Virus record (IMG/VR): IMGVR_UViG_3300043449_001549
Coordinates: 1-48,253 of that record
DNA length: 48,253 nt
Source: a virus
Strand: one strand, 5' to 3'
Part shown: positions 1 to 8,253 of the stretch, one piece after another
How positions within the stretch are numbered: position 1 is the stretch's first letter
How the letters are laid out: each line of letters begins with the position of its first letter
Program-made: the position numbers and the translations under genes
Notes under the pieces: generated by a model
Databases searched by the model: none
The model's input: only the letters and a program-made list of their open reading frames with translations
Told to the model about the DNA's origin: nothing

Positions 1-249
1 TACAAACTGCGGGAGCTGCGAGAGCTGATTGTCAAAGGTAGAAACACCAACGTGCGCGCCTGCCCCGAATGCTGGAACCCGGATCACCCGCAGCTACACC
101 TTGGCGAGTTCCCCGTAGATGACCCGCAAGCGCTCAGAAACCCAAGGCCCGACTTTACTGAATTTGCACAAGAACGTGCGTTGATCCTTCCAGTATTGGG
201 CGTGTCCGCCGGGGGTACCGTAGGGTACGTAACAATAGTAATATCTTAG
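1..249 (+). CDS. Zinc-ribbon virion-region protein, 5' truncated
   Basis: The left edge cuts this gene; frame 1 is open from base 1 to the TAG at 247-249 (82 residues seen). The visible part holds a CPECW knuckle followed by a DPQALRNPRPD-type stretch. From memory, short phage proteins of this kind carry a first Cys pair just before the YKLRELR segment, which would lie outside the window. It sits directly before the adaptor genes and is probably a small structural or assembly protein; the exact role is unknown. The stop codon overlaps the AGGAGA ribosome binding site of the next gene. Confidence 0.75.
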   Translation, partial: YKLRELRELIVKGRNTNVRACPECWNPDHPQLHLGEFPVDDPQALRNPRPDFTEFAQERALILPVLGVSAGGTVGYVTIVIS

Positions 250-260
250 GAGACAGGGCG

Positions 261-428
261 ATGAAAAAAAGTAACGCAGGTCCAAAGGTTGTTGTGATGC
301 CAGTTGTTCCAACGGCGTACAAAGTCGATACCGTTAATCAGTCTGTTGGTGTTAAAACCAGCGGGGTAAAGACTCGCGGCAACGGCGCAGCTACAAAAGG
401 CACAATGGCCCGTGGGCCAATGGCGTAA
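261..428 (+). CDS. Small basic phage protein (55 aa)
   Basis: ATG at 261 follows AGGAGA at 248-253 with good spacing. The product begins MKKSNAGPKVVVMPVV and ends with a Gly/Lys/Arg-rich tail (GVKTRGNGAATKGTMARGPMA region). This C-terminal style recurs in tiny proteins of podovirus structural modules. There is no membrane segment or catalytic motif. I infer a minor virion or assembly role from position only; the function is unknown. Confidence 0.72.
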   Translation: MKKSNAGPKVVVMPVVPTAYKVDTVNQSVGVKTSGVKTRGNGAATKGTMARGPMA

Positions 429-446
429 ATCATCTAGGAGAGCACC

Positions 447-611
447 ATGAAAAAACTGGAAATGGTTACCAAAGGCGGTAAAAAAGTTCCTGCGTTTGCT
501 GCTGACGGCGTAGGTAAAATGAAGAAGGGCGGCAAGGTAGGCAAAGGCGAGCACCGCATGCCCGATGGTCGCATTATGAAAGATTCCGCCCACAAGAAAC
601 CCAAAAAGTAA
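447..611 (+). CDS. Lysine-rich small phage protein (54 aa)
   Basis: ATG at 447 is preceded by TAGGAGAG at 435-442. The 54-residue product is very basic, with repeated KKGGK motifs and a KDSAHKKPKK end, so nucleic-acid or capsid-interior binding is plausible. It lies between another basic mini-protein and the head-tail adaptor gene. Similar Lys/Gly-rich mini-proteins occur at this place in podovirus genomes, but no function is established that I know of. Confidence 0.72.
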   Translation: MKKLEMVTKGGKKVPAFAADGVGKMKKGGKVGKGEHRMPDGRIMKDSAHKKPKK

Positions 612-626
612 GATGAGGGGCAGCCC

Positions 627-1259
627 GTGAACTACAGCGAACTGACGACAAATATAGAAGACATCTGCGAGCAGACGTTCACGGCACCCCAGCTCGCCAT
701 GTTTACGCAGCAAGCCGAGCAAAAAATATACACCACTGTGGACTTGCCTGCGTTTCGTAAAAACCAGACTGGCACCCTCACGTCCGGGAACAAGTACTTG
801 TCGATGCCCACGGGGATGTTGTACGTTTACTCTTTGGCGGTCATCGACGCTGACGGCGATTACTTGTACCTGATAAATAAAGACGTAAACTTCATGCGTG
901 AGGCTTACCCAAACCCGACAGACACAGGGCAGCCCAAGTACTACGCGGTGTTTGACCAAGACACGTTTATCCTCGGGCCAACTCCCAACTCCAACTACAG
1001 TTCCGAGATTCACTTCTCGTACTACCCAGAGTCTATAGTCACCGCGGGCACTACTTGGCTTGGCGAGGAGTTTGACTCCGCGCTGCTTAACGGCGCGCTG
1101 GTTGAGGCAATCCGGTTCCAGAAGGGTGAGGCTGATATGGTGGCGCTCTACGAGAAGCTGTACGTACAGGCGCTCACGCTGCTTATTCAAGTGGGTGATG
1201 GTAAACTGCGCGGAGACGCGTACCGCGACGGGCAGATAAAACGGAAAACAGGGAACTGA
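627..1259 (+). CDS. Phage head-tail adaptor protein
   Basis: The 210-residue product starts at GTG 627 behind GAGGGG (615-620). The N-terminus (helical region ending in an AEQKIYTTVDLPAFRK-type segment), the middle INKDVNFMREAYP motif and FILGPTP are features I recognise from the adaptor family of podovirus-like phages (SU10-adaptor type). Such proteins form a ring under the portal and link it to the tail nozzle. The gene ends one base before the next one starts, consistent with a tightly packed late operon. Family confidence is good; the ring role is inferred from family knowledge. Confidence 0.8.
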   Translation: MNYSELTTNIEDICEQTFTAPQLAMFTQQAEQKIYTTVDLPAFRKNQTGTLTSGNKYLSMPTGMLYVYSLAVIDADGDYLYLINKDVNFMREAYPNPTDTGQPKYYAVFDQDTFILGPTPNSNYSSEIHFSYYPESIVTAGTTWLGEEFDSALLNGALVEAIRFQKGEADMVALYEKLYVQALTLLIQVGDGKLRGDAYRDGQIKRKTGN

Positions 1260-1260
1260 C

Positions 1261-1716
1261 ATGCCAATTAGTATAACTAGCGCAATGCCTACCAGTTTTA
1301 AAGTGGAGCTGCTGAAGGGCACGCACAACTTCACTGCCGGCACGGGGGACGTGTTTAAAATCGCGCTGCTCACAGCCACAGCATCCGGTTCAGGTACGTA
1401 CGGCGCCGCCACCACCAACTACACCCAGCTGGGGTCCGACGAGCTTCCAACGGGCGGCGGGTATACCCGACCGGGCATAACGCTTACTAGCATAACCCCC
1501 GTTGCGAACGGGACATCTGCCGTGTGTGACTTTAGTGACGTGACATGGACATCAGCTACGTTTACTACGTGTGGCGCGATCATCTACAACAGCACTGATT
1601 CCGGGGCGGTATGCGCGGTGCTTAGCTTTGGCGGGGATCAGCAGGTAAGTTCTGGTGATTTTCAGATTCAGTTCCCAGTGGCCTCCGCATCGACCGCCAT
1701 TATCCGTATTGCGTAA
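1261..1716 (+). CDS. Phage structural protein of unknown function (151 aa)
   Basis: This begins with ATG two bases after the adaptor stop. The beta-rich Thr/Ser/Gly sequence contains an FKIALLTATA segment, a GGGYTRPGITLT segment and a DVTWTSATFTTCGAIIYN segment, a pattern I know from conserved hypothetical proteins in podovirus tail regions. It may be a decoration or tail-tip protein. No signal peptide or membrane segment is visible. The function is not established. Confidence 0.75.
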   Translation: MPISITSAMPTSFKVELLKGTHNFTAGTGDVFKIALLTATASGSGTYGAATTNYTQLGSDELPTGGGYTRPGITLTSITPVANGTSAVCDFSDVTWTSATFTTCGAIIYNSTDSGAVCAVLSFGGDQQVSSGDFQIQFPVASASTAIIRIA

Positions 1717-1727
1717 AGAGCGTATCT

Positions 1728-1997
1728 ATGGCACCTGTGGGGAAAATCCTACTTGAAGATGGTGGTTATTTACTGCTAGAGGACGGTGGTACGTTCCTCC
1801 TTCAAGGCGTGCTGTCGGTGTTTTTAGTATCCGGGGTTTCTGCGCAGGGGCTGGTAGGCGGGGTTAGCTTTGCGGGGTGGACAAGTGTGAACGACGCACA
1901 AACGCCCAGTTGGAGCAACGTGACTGACATGCAAACGCCCGGTTGGGTTAACGTAGGCGATACACAAACCCCTGCGTGGGCCGACATAACAGTTTGA
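1728..1997 (+). CDS. Small repeat protein of the tail region (89 aa)
   Basis: Two internal repeat types are visible. Near the N-terminus LLEDGG occurs twice (LLEDGGYLLLEDGG). At the C-terminus three tandem units follow the pattern D-x-QTP-x-W-x-(N/D)-(V/I): DAQTPSWSNV, DMQTPGWVNV and DTQTPAWADI. The LLE-DGG/NGG pattern is frequent in small phage structural proteins. It sits between two tail-related genes and is probably a virion component; the function is unknown. Confidence 0.7.
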   Translation: MAPVGKILLEDGGYLLLEDGGTFLLQGVLSVFLVSGVSAQGLVGGVSFAGWTSVNDAQTPSWSNVTDMQTPGWVNVGDTQTPAWADITV

Positions 1998-2006
1998 GGA
2001 TAAATC

Positions 2007-3011
2007 ATGGCAACGTACGTAAATGACCTACGCCTGAAAGAGATCACCACAGGGGACGAAGACGGCACTTGGGGCACCAGCACCAACACCAACTTGTCTC
2101 TAATCGCGGACGCCTTCAGCCTTGGCACAAAGAACATGGCTGCTGACGCCAACGAGACGTTCACGATGCCGGATGCAACCGCTGACGGCACGCGCTCACT
2201 GTATCTAAAGATTACCTCTGCGGTGTCCTTAACAGCAACGCGTACCGTTACACTTGGACCGAACACGGTGTCCAAGCTCTGGATCATTGAGAACGCCACG
2301 ACTGGAAGCCAGTCGATTACGGTTGCTCAGGGCTCAGGCGCTACGGTAACCGTCGCTACGGGCACGAAGGTTATGGTGGTTACGGACGGCGCAGGTGCAG
2401 GCGCTGCAGTTACGCTGGCTACCCCTACGGTAAATCTGGCATCTGGGGTTACAGGTACCCTTCCCGTTGCCAACGGTGGTACGGGCATAACGTCTTTTGG
2501 TAGTGGCGTAGCTACGTTCCTTGGCACGCCATCGAGCGCCAATCTTGCCGCTGCGGTAACTGATGAGACTGGCTCAGGCGCGCTGGTGTTTGCAACAAGC
2601 CCTACATTAGTAACGCCAGTACTAGGCACGCCTACATCAGGCAACCTGTCTACTTGTACGGCGGATGGGACTGACGCAGTTGGCTTTAGAAATATACCGC
2701 AAAACTCACAAAGCGCGGCGTACACGCTCGTACTGGCAGATGCTGGAAAACACATACTGCACCCTTCAACCGACGCCAATGCCCGCACCTTTACTATCCC
2801 TGCAAACGCTTCTGTGGCTTACCCGCTGGGCACAGCGGTCACTTTTATCAACATGACAAGCCAAGTAGTCACAATTGCCATCACAACAGACACAATGTAT
2901 TTAAGTCCTGCCGGTACAACGGGTTCCCGCAGTTTGGCTCAATATGGTTCGGCTACAGCAATTAAGCTGACTTCGACGACATGGTTGATTTCAGGGAGTG
3001 GCTTAACATGA
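2007..3011 (+). CDS. Tail-fibre-like protein (334 aa)
   Basis: ATG 2007 follows GAGGA at 1996-2000. The N-terminus (TYVNDLRLKEITTGDEDGTWG) is a common start of podovirus fibre or fibre-base proteins. The middle carries VTGTLPVANGGTG and TSPTLVTPVLGTPTSGNL, motifs that recur in phage fibre shafts. The C-terminus is beta-rich. It probably contributes to host binding. The stop overlaps the next gene's ATG in an ATGA, indicating coupled translation. Confidence 0.75.
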   Translation: MATYVNDLRLKEITTGDEDGTWGTSTNTNLSLIADAFSLGTKNMAADANETFTMPDATADGTRSLYLKITSAVSLTATRTVTLGPNTVSKLWIIENATTGSQSITVAQGSGATVTVATGTKVMVVTDGAGAGAAVTLATPTVNLASGVTGTLPVANGGTGITSFGSGVATFLGTPSSANLAAAVTDETGSGALVFATSPTLVTPVLGTPTSGNLSTCTADGTDAVGFRNIPQNSQSAAYTLVLADAGKHILHPSTDANARTFTIPANASVAYPLGTAVTFINMTSQVVTIAITTDTMYLSPAGTTGSRSLAQYGSATAIKLTSTTWLISGSGLT

Positions 3012-3697
3012 GTGGTGCGCTTCAGGCGGTATTTCAGAATCAAAGGAGATTTATTGCCCCATCAGTATCACTCGCGGGTTTGGCTTTGGGCGCTTCGGGG
3101 AACGGGAACAGGACGTTCTCAGCGGTGTCTATTGGGAGCGCAAACGCAGCAAGGCGAGTAATTGTTGTTGTAGGGGCGTCTACGGGTGGTACCCAAAACA
3201 TTACCGCCATAACCGTAGGTGGGGCTGCGTGTACCATCGCGGTAAGCCAAACAAATCCTATTAACGGGGAGGCTATAATTGCGATTACAAACGATGTGTT
3301 CCCAACGGGAACTACTGCGGACATTGTTTTAACTGCTTCGAGCGCAAGCGGTTATAACGGCATAGTTATTGGGACGTTTAGCGCGTTAAATTTGATTAGC
3401 AGTACCGCGACGGCAACCGCTTCAGCAACGGCTAACGGGGCCTCAATGGGTTTGGTTGTTCGCCCAAATGGGATAGCTGTTGGCGTAGGGGGAGCAGGAG
3501 GAGTTACCGGAGTATCGACTGGGGGTTCTTTCACAGGAGGCTTCACCGAGGAGTACTTTTATGACGGGTATGCCTCTAGCGTAGGCGTATACAGCATAGG
3601 GGGCGCTTTGGCGAGTGTGGCGGGTAGCACGCTGTCTATCTCGGGCGACATAGACGATGCGTACTTCCCTGCATTTGCGGTTGCTGCATTTACTTAG
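3008..3697 (+). CDS. Gly/Ala/Thr-rich tail-associated protein (229 aa)
   Basis: I chose ATG 3008 because it forms an ATGA overlap with the preceding stop; an in-frame ATG at 2981 would overlap the previous gene more. The product is low-complexity beta-like sequence (SVSIGSANAARRVIVVVGAS, TATATASATANGASMG, GVGGAGGVTGVSTGGSFTGG) resembling receptor-binding or fibre-tip domains. No enzymatic motif is visible. Its position directly after the fibre-like gene suggests a second fibre component. Confidence 0.65.
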   Translation: MSGALQAVFQNQRRFIAPSVSLAGLALGASGNGNRTFSAVSIGSANAARRVIVVVGASTGGTQNITAITVGGAACTIAVSQTNPINGEAIIAITNDVFPTGTTADIVLTASSASGYNGIVIGTFSALNLISSTATATASATANGASMGLVVRPNGIAVGVGGAGGVTGVSTGGSFTGGFTEEYFYDGYASSVGVYSIGGALASVAGSTLSISGDIDDAYFPAFAVAAFT

Positions 3698-3750
3698 CTA
3701 GACAAGCTCTGTGTGGTCGCAGGTAAACACAATAACGATTGAGGTAGCCC

Positions 3751-3999
3751 ATGAACATCGACGAAGTAGCACTGCGCCAAATAGTCCGCGAAGAGATGAA
3801 GTCAGTCCTCAAAGAAGTCGGGCTGCATGACGATGACGCTGGCAACGATGTACGCGACCTGCGTAGTCTGATTACCGACTGGCGTGGGATCAAAAAGACC
3901 GTCTGGCAGACCATTGCGCGTGCGGGCACATTGTTTGTTCTTGGCATACTCATGCTGGGGGCGTGGTCTAAACTCAATGGCGGGGATAGCCCTGAATGA
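3751..3999 (+). CDS. Single-pass membrane protein, DUF6127-like (82 aa)
   Basis: An acidic helical N-terminus (EVALRQIVREEMKSVLKEVG) and DLRSLITDWRGIKKTVW are followed by one hydrophobic segment at about residues 57-72. This layout matches the DUF6127-type proteins of phages, whose role is unclear. It opens the lysis block (membrane proteins, holin, endolysin), so a lysis accessory role is possible. The stop overlaps the next start (ATGA at 3996-3999). Confidence 0.65.
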   Translation: MNIDEVALRQIVREEMKSVLKEVGLHDDDAGNDVRDLRSLITDWRGIKKTVWQTIARAGTLFVLGILMLGAWSKLNGGDSPE

Positions 4000-4475
4000 T
4001 TGATCCAGTCTCAGCCTTTGCCATAGCCACTGGTGCGTACAACGCCATTAAACGTGGCATTGAGATGGGGCGCGAGATCGAGGATATGGGCGGTCAGTTG
4101 GGCACTTGGTTTGGTGCTGTAGCAGACGTAAAGGCAGCGGAAGAAGAAGCCAAGAACCCCCCGCTATTCAAGAAGCTGCTGTACAAAGGCTCGGTCGAGC
4201 AAGAAGCGATGCAGAACCTGATGCGCCGTAAAAAGATTGAGCAGCAAGAGAAAGAGCTGCGCGAGCTGATTGTCTACCGCTACGGCGTTGATGCGTACAA
4301 AGACATGATCCGGGATCGAATGAAGATCAAGGAAACTCGTACCGCGACTGAAGCGACACAGCGGCGCAAGATGCGAAACTTCATTATGAACAGCGCGACT
4401 GTTGCCGCCATAATTGCCCTGACTGGAACGCTCGTCGCGTTTGTTGTCGGTATCATTGAAAAACTCAGGGGGTAG
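3996..4475 (+). CDS. Conserved phage protein with C-terminal membrane segment (159 aa)
   Basis: The sequence begins MIDPVSAFAIATGAYNAIKRGI, then has charged coil-like sequence with KNPPLFKKLLYKGSVEQEAM and a long Lys/Glu/Arg helix, and ends with a hydrophobic segment at about residues 131-154. I recognise the MIDPVSAFA start and EAKNPPLFKKL stretch from marine and freshwater podovirus genomes, where the function is unknown. Tail-anchored topology and position between membrane proteins suggest a role in lysis or inner-membrane association. Confidence 0.7.
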   Translation: MIDPVSAFAIATGAYNAIKRGIEMGREIEDMGGQLGTWFGAVADVKAAEEEAKNPPLFKKLLYKGSVEQEAMQNLMRRKKIEQQEKELRELIVYRYGVDAYKDMIRDRMKIKETRTATEATQRRKMRNFIMNSATVAAIIALTGTLVAFVVGIIEKLRG

Positions 4476-4477
4476 TA

Positions 4478-4735
4478 ATGAACGAAGTTGATATGAAAGG
4501 GAAGCTAACCTTTGCAGTTACCCTGATGGTTTCTGCTACGCTTTGTTTTTCTGTCCTAGTAATGGTCATTGCGCTAGTGGTCGGCCTGTGGTTTGACAAT
4601 ATTGACAATGCTGAAGTATTCAAACTGATCTCCCCTGCTTTTCAGACAATTATTGGTGGATTTATTGGCCTACTTGCTGGGGTAAAACTCAGCAATGCCG
4701 ATGAAGAACCGCCCTGCCGAGGTAATAAACAATGA
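4478..4735 (+). CDS. Two-helix membrane protein, holin-like candidate (85 aa)
   Basis: Two hydrophobic segments (about residues 10-38 and 48-70) are joined by a short polar loop containing NAEVFKLISPAFQTIIGG. Size and topology fit a small holin or antiholin. The gene overlaps the next, 3TM-family holin gene by ATGA at 4732-4735. The neighbour is the better holin candidate, so this one may be a regulator. The assignment rests on topology and context only. Confidence 0.55.
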   Translation: MNEVDMKGKLTFAVTLMVSATLCFSVLVMVIALVVGLWFDNIDNAEVFKLISPAFQTIIGGFIGLLAGVKLSNADEEPPCRGNKQ

Positions 4736-5217
4736 TGACATTAGTATCTACGCTTCTGGGCTTTGCCTCAGGGGGATTACCCAAGGTGCTGGACTTCGTT
4801 CAAGACCGTGGCGACAAGAAACACGAACTGGCGCTGATGGCTGCTAATCGTGAGCGCGAGATCGCACTGGCCAAAGAAGGCTACATCGCGCAGGCCCAAG
4901 TCGAGGAGATCAAGACGGACCAAATCGCCCTGCAGACTCAGGCCCAAGAGCGCGTGGCTATGTACAAGCACGACATGAAGATCGGTGAAGGCGCGTCGAC
5001 GTGGGTCATCAACCTGCGAGCCTCTGTACGCCCCATTGTGACCTACATCTTCGTGCTGCTGTTGGTGGTCGTAGATGTGGCCGGCATCTGGTACGCCTAC
5101 TCCACTGGCGTAGCCTTCGCTGACGCAATGAACATGGTTTTCTCAGACGACGAGATGTCGATACTTGCGGCTATCATTGCATTTTGGTTTGGGTCGCAGG
5201 CGTTCAGCAAGAAATGA
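4732..5217 (+). CDS. Holin of the 3TM family (GTA_holin_3TM-like)
   Basis: The N-terminal region is amphipathic and Lys/Glu/Gln-rich (residues 20-90), followed by the family-typical ASVRPIVTYIFVLLLVVVD segment (membrane helix about 101-122) and a second helix near 142-157 ending FWFGSQAFSKK. This arrangement matches the holin-of-3TMs family found in gene transfer agents and phages. It would form inner-membrane holes that release the endolysin encoded next. Its stop overlaps the endolysin ATG (5214-5217). ATG 4732 is chosen because of the overlap with the preceding stop; ATG 4735 is an alternative. Confidence 0.75.
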   Translation: MMTLVSTLLGFASGGLPKVLDFVQDRGDKKHELALMAANREREIALAKEGYIAQAQVEEIKTDQIALQTQAQERVAMYKHDMKIGEGASTWVINLRASVRPIVTYIFVLLLVVVDVAGIWYAYSTGVAFADAMNMVFSDDEMSILAAIIAFWFGSQAFSKK

Positions 5218-5699
5218 AAATCTCCGAAGCGGGCATCCAGCTTATCAAGTCTTTCGAGGGTTGCCACAATACCCCGTATAGATGCCCTGCTGCGCTTTGG
5301 ACTGTCGGATATGGAAGGGTGCTCTACCCAGACCAAGCACGGCTGAAAACGCCAGAAAGAACGGCCTACCCGCTTAGCGCTGAGCACAATAAGAGTTTTG
5401 ATTATGACGAAATTGATGAACTGCTTGAGAAAGATTTGGTGCGATTTTCGGATGGGGTTTTACGACTATGCCCTCCTTGCGTTGATAGCCAGTCTCAGTT
5501 TGATGCAGTTGTCAGTCTTGCTTTCAACATCGGACTAGGCAACCTGCAATCCTCAACGCTCCGAATGAAGTACAATCGCGGCGATATTGAAGGTGCGGCA
5601 GGTGAGTTTCTGAAGTGGCGTAAATCAAACGGCGTTGTTCTTAGAGGGCTGGAGCGGCGCAGAGAAGCTGAAAGGATGTTATTCTTGTCTGGCGCTTAA
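5214..5699 (+). CDS. Endolysin, GH24 T4-type lysozyme
   Basis: The 161-residue product matches the phage lysozyme fold: SFEG with catalytic Glu15, then WTVGYG with Thr30. The spacing E-x8-(D/C)-x5-T is satisfied by E15-C24-T30, so this enzyme has Cys where T4 lysozyme has Asp. The QSQFDAVVSLAFNIGLGNL and GLERRREAERMLFL segments are typical of the family. It cleaves peptidoglycan glycan strands. No signal peptide or signal-anchor is visible, so release should depend on the upstream holin. ATG 5214 overlaps the holin stop; an in-frame start at 5184 would lie inside the holin gene. Confidence 0.9.
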   Translation: MKISEAGIQLIKSFEGCHNTPYRCPAALWTVGYGRVLYPDQARLKTPERTAYPLSAEHNKSFDYDEIDELLEKDLVRFSDGVLRLCPPCVDSQSQFDAVVSLAFNIGLGNLQSSTLRMKYNRGDIEGAAGEFLKWRKSNGVVLRGLERRREAERMLFLSGA

Positions 5700-5726
5700 C
5701 CGCCTACCTGTTGAGGTCGCCACACC

Positions 5727-7595
5727 ATGTTGAAAAAAATGAAGTTTGCCCCCGGCGTTAACCGAGACAACACAAGGTACTCGGCCGAAGGCACGTGGTA
5801 TGAGACTGAAAAGGTCCGTTTTTTCTCCGGCGCACCTCAAAAAATAGGCGGTTGGGAGAGACTGTCGGCAGCTACCTTTCTGGGCGTATGTCGGTCCATG
5901 ACAAACTGGGCTACGTTGGGTGGGCAAAACCTCGTATCCGTTGGCACCAACCTCAAGTACTACATTGAGCGCGGCGGCGCTTACTATGACGTGACCCCTA
6001 TCAGGCTGACTACCGCTGCCGGAGACGCGACGTTTGCCGCGACTAACGGCTCTGCTACCTTGACGGTTACTGAGACAGCACACGGCGCGCTGGCAGGCGA
6101 CTACGTTACGTTCTCCGCAGCGGTCAGTCTAGGCGGTAACATCACGGCCACTGTGCTTAATCAAGAGTACACCGTCACCACGGTTATAGGCGCAAACAGC
6201 TACACCATTACAGCAACAGCAACCGCCAACGCATCCGACGTAGGAAACGGCGGCTCCGCAACCGTAGCTGCGTACCAGATACCAGTAGGTAATGCGATCT
6301 CTGTACCTGTCGCCGGGTTTGGCTCGGGGAGTTGGGGCTCGGGGACATGGGGTGTGGGTGGTGTCACCGCTGCCGAGATGCGGCTCTGGAGCCAGAGTAA
6401 CTTCGGTGAGGACTTGTTCTTTACCTATCGCGGGGGCAAGCCTTACTATTGGGATGCCACGACGGGGGCTGCAGTAAGGGCTGTTTATGTGTCAACACTT
6501 TCCGGCGCGTCCGACGTCCCCACGATTGTAAACATTGCGTACGTGTCTGATATTTTCAGATTTGCGTTCTGCTTTGGTTCCAATGATATCGGCTCGGCTG
6601 ATATTGACCCTATGCTGATCCGTTGGTCAGACCAAGAAGACGTGGCGAACTGGACCCCAGAAGCAACGAACCAAGCGGGCAGCCTTCGGCTGTCACGGGG
6701 CTCCGAAATCATTGCCGTTAGACAATCCAGACAGGAAATCCTCGTGTGGACAGACTCTGCGCTTTACAGCATGCAGTATTTGGGGGCGGGGGAAGTGTGG
6801 GGCGCGCAGCTGCTGGGTGACAACATTAGCATCACCGGCCCTAACGCAACTATCTACGCAAACAGCGCCGCCTACTGGATGGGCAAAGATAAGTTCTATT
6901 TATACGACGGTGCGGTAAAAACTCTCTCGTGTCCAATCAGCGACTACGTGTTTTTCGACATGAACCAAACCCAGTTTGAGCAAATAGTGTGCGGGACTGT
7001 TGAACAGTTTGAGGAGATTTGGTGGTTCTACCCATCAGCAGGGTCAACTCAAAACGACAGGTACGTTCTGTATAACTACGTAGAGGGTTCGTGGGCGTAC
7101 GGCACACTGAGCCGATCAGCGTGGATGGACTCAGACCTTCGCAACTACCCGATAGCCGCTACTTACAGCAACAACTTGGTTTACCATGAGTACGGCGTTG
7201 ACTCTAACGAAACGGGCACTGCGGTTGCAATTACGGCAAGCGTCACCTCCGGGGAGTTTGCTCTGGATGACGGTGACAGATTTGTAATGGTAAACCGCGT
7301 GCTACCGGATATTACGTTCCAAGGCTCAACTGCAGACTCCCCCTCGGCGGTAATGACGCTGCTGCCGCTGGAAAATTCAGGCTCCGGGTACAACAGCCCG
7401 CTCTCCACCGGGGGCAATAGCGCCAATACCGTAACGCGTTCTGCAACGGTGCCGATTGAAGCGTTTACGGGGCAGGTATTTGTCAGAATTCGGGGTAGGC
7501 AGATGGCCGTAAAAATTGAGTCGACCGGGCTGGGCGTTGCGTGGAAACTGGGGGTTACAAGACTTGACATGCGTGTAGACGGGAGACGCGGGTGA
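5727..7595 (+). CDS. Nozzle-like tail structural protein (622 aa)
   Basis: The N-terminus (MKFAPGVNRDNTRYSAEGTWYETEKVRF, then APQKIGGWE) is a signature I know from a large conserved podovirus tail protein often placed with nozzle or tail-tube proteins. Residues of about 95-190 form an inserted Thr/Ala/Val-rich beta domain. The remainder has WSDQED, SRGSEIIAVRQSRQEILVWTDSALYSMQY and related beta-propeller-like stretches. It probably forms the short tail below the adaptor. Start ATG 5727 lies 27 bases after the endolysin stop. Confidence 0.7.
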   Translation: MLKKMKFAPGVNRDNTRYSAEGTWYETEKVRFFSGAPQKIGGWERLSAATFLGVCRSMTNWATLGGQNLVSVGTNLKYYIERGGAYYDVTPIRLTTAAGDATFAATNGSATLTVTETAHGALAGDYVTFSAAVSLGGNITATVLNQEYTVTTVIGANSYTITATATANASDVGNGGSATVAAYQIPVGNAISVPVAGFGSGSWGSGTWGVGGVTAAEMRLWSQSNFGEDLFFTYRGGKPYYWDATTGAAVRAVYVSTLSGASDVPTIVNIAYVSDIFRFAFCFGSNDIGSADIDPMLIRWSDQEDVANWTPEATNQAGSLRLSRGSEIIAVRQSRQEILVWTDSALYSMQYLGAGEVWGAQLLGDNISITGPNATIYANSAAYWMGKDKFYLYDGAVKTLSCPISDYVFFDMNQTQFEQIVCGTVEQFEEIWWFYPSAGSTQNDRYVLYNYVEGSWAYGTLSRSAWMDSDLRNYPIAATYSNNLVYHEYGVDSNETGTAVAITASVTSGEFALDDGDRFVMVNRVLPDITFQGSTADSPSAVMTLLPLENSGSGYNSPLSTGGNSANTVTRSATVPIEAFTGQVFVRIRGRQMAVKIESTGLGVAWKLGVTRLDMRVDGRRG

Positions 7596-8245
7596 GTAAC
7601 CGTGAAATTATAAACGGCGTAGCGCCCCCTGCGTTGCCGAGCCCTTCCCGGGTGTACAACGCAAAGTACGCGGACAGCCTGAACAACACCCTGCGTTTGT
7701 TTTTTAGGCAGCTTGTTAATAGCGTCAACTTGTTGACCGGGCGCAACGGCGGTCGGTTTATTGAGAGCCCCAACGGGTTGTTCTTTGATACCGCGGACCA
7801 AGCCATTGCGGCGATCAACATCGCCCAGCCGGTGCGGTTCAACCAGACTTACTTGAATAACGGCGTGATTATCAACGGCGCCACCACTTCTGAAATAACG
7901 GTCACCCACTCAGGTGTCTACAATTTTCAGTTCACCGGGCAGCTACGCAGCACGTCGGGCTCCAGCAAGTTGGTTTTTGTGTGGCTCAGGCGAAACGGTA
8001 CCGACGTTGGGTATTCTGCACGTGAGTACAGCGTATCGGGTTCTGGTAAGGAGCTGGAGATTAACTGGAGCTTTAACATTGATTTGCAGGCAGAGCAGTA
8101 TATCCAGATAATGATAGCCGCAGACAGCACCGACTTGCAGCTTGATTTTGTTGCCGCAACGTCTCCGCACCCGGGAATATCTTCAGCTGTCGTAGCGGTA
8201 AGCTTTGTATCCATCCTGCCCGATCCTTTACCGATACTCCCGTGA
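7592..8245 (+). CDS. Tail protein with C-terminal C1q-like jelly roll (217 aa)
   Basis: GTG 7592 overlaps the preceding TGA (GTGA). The N-terminal half has NAKYADSLNNTLRLFFRQLVNSVNLLTG, typical of short phage proteins following the nozzle gene. The C-terminal half (VTHSGVYNFQFTGQLRST, FVWLRRNGTDVGYSAREYSV) resembles C1q/TNF-type trimeric beta sandwiches seen in phage receptor-binding proteins. A host-attachment or tail-knob role is inferred. No catalytic residues are seen. Confidence 0.65.
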   Translation: MSNREIINGVAPPALPSPSRVYNAKYADSLNNTLRLFFRQLVNSVNLLTGRNGGRFIESPNGLFFDTADQAIAAINIAQPVRFNQTYLNNGVIINGATTSEITVTHSGVYNFQFTGQLRSTSGSSKLVFVWLRRNGTDVGYSAREYSVSGSGKELEINWSFNIDLQAEQYIQIMIAADSTDLQLDFVAATSPHPGISSAVVAVSFVSILPDPLPILP

Positions 8246-8253
8246 GGTGAAAT

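Noticed and set aside
246-1418. Minus-strand open frame of 390 codons opposite the adaptor genes
   Set aside because: It is antisense to well-supported genes (basic mini-proteins, adaptor, 151-aa protein), has no binding site and its composition reflects the coding strand beneath it.
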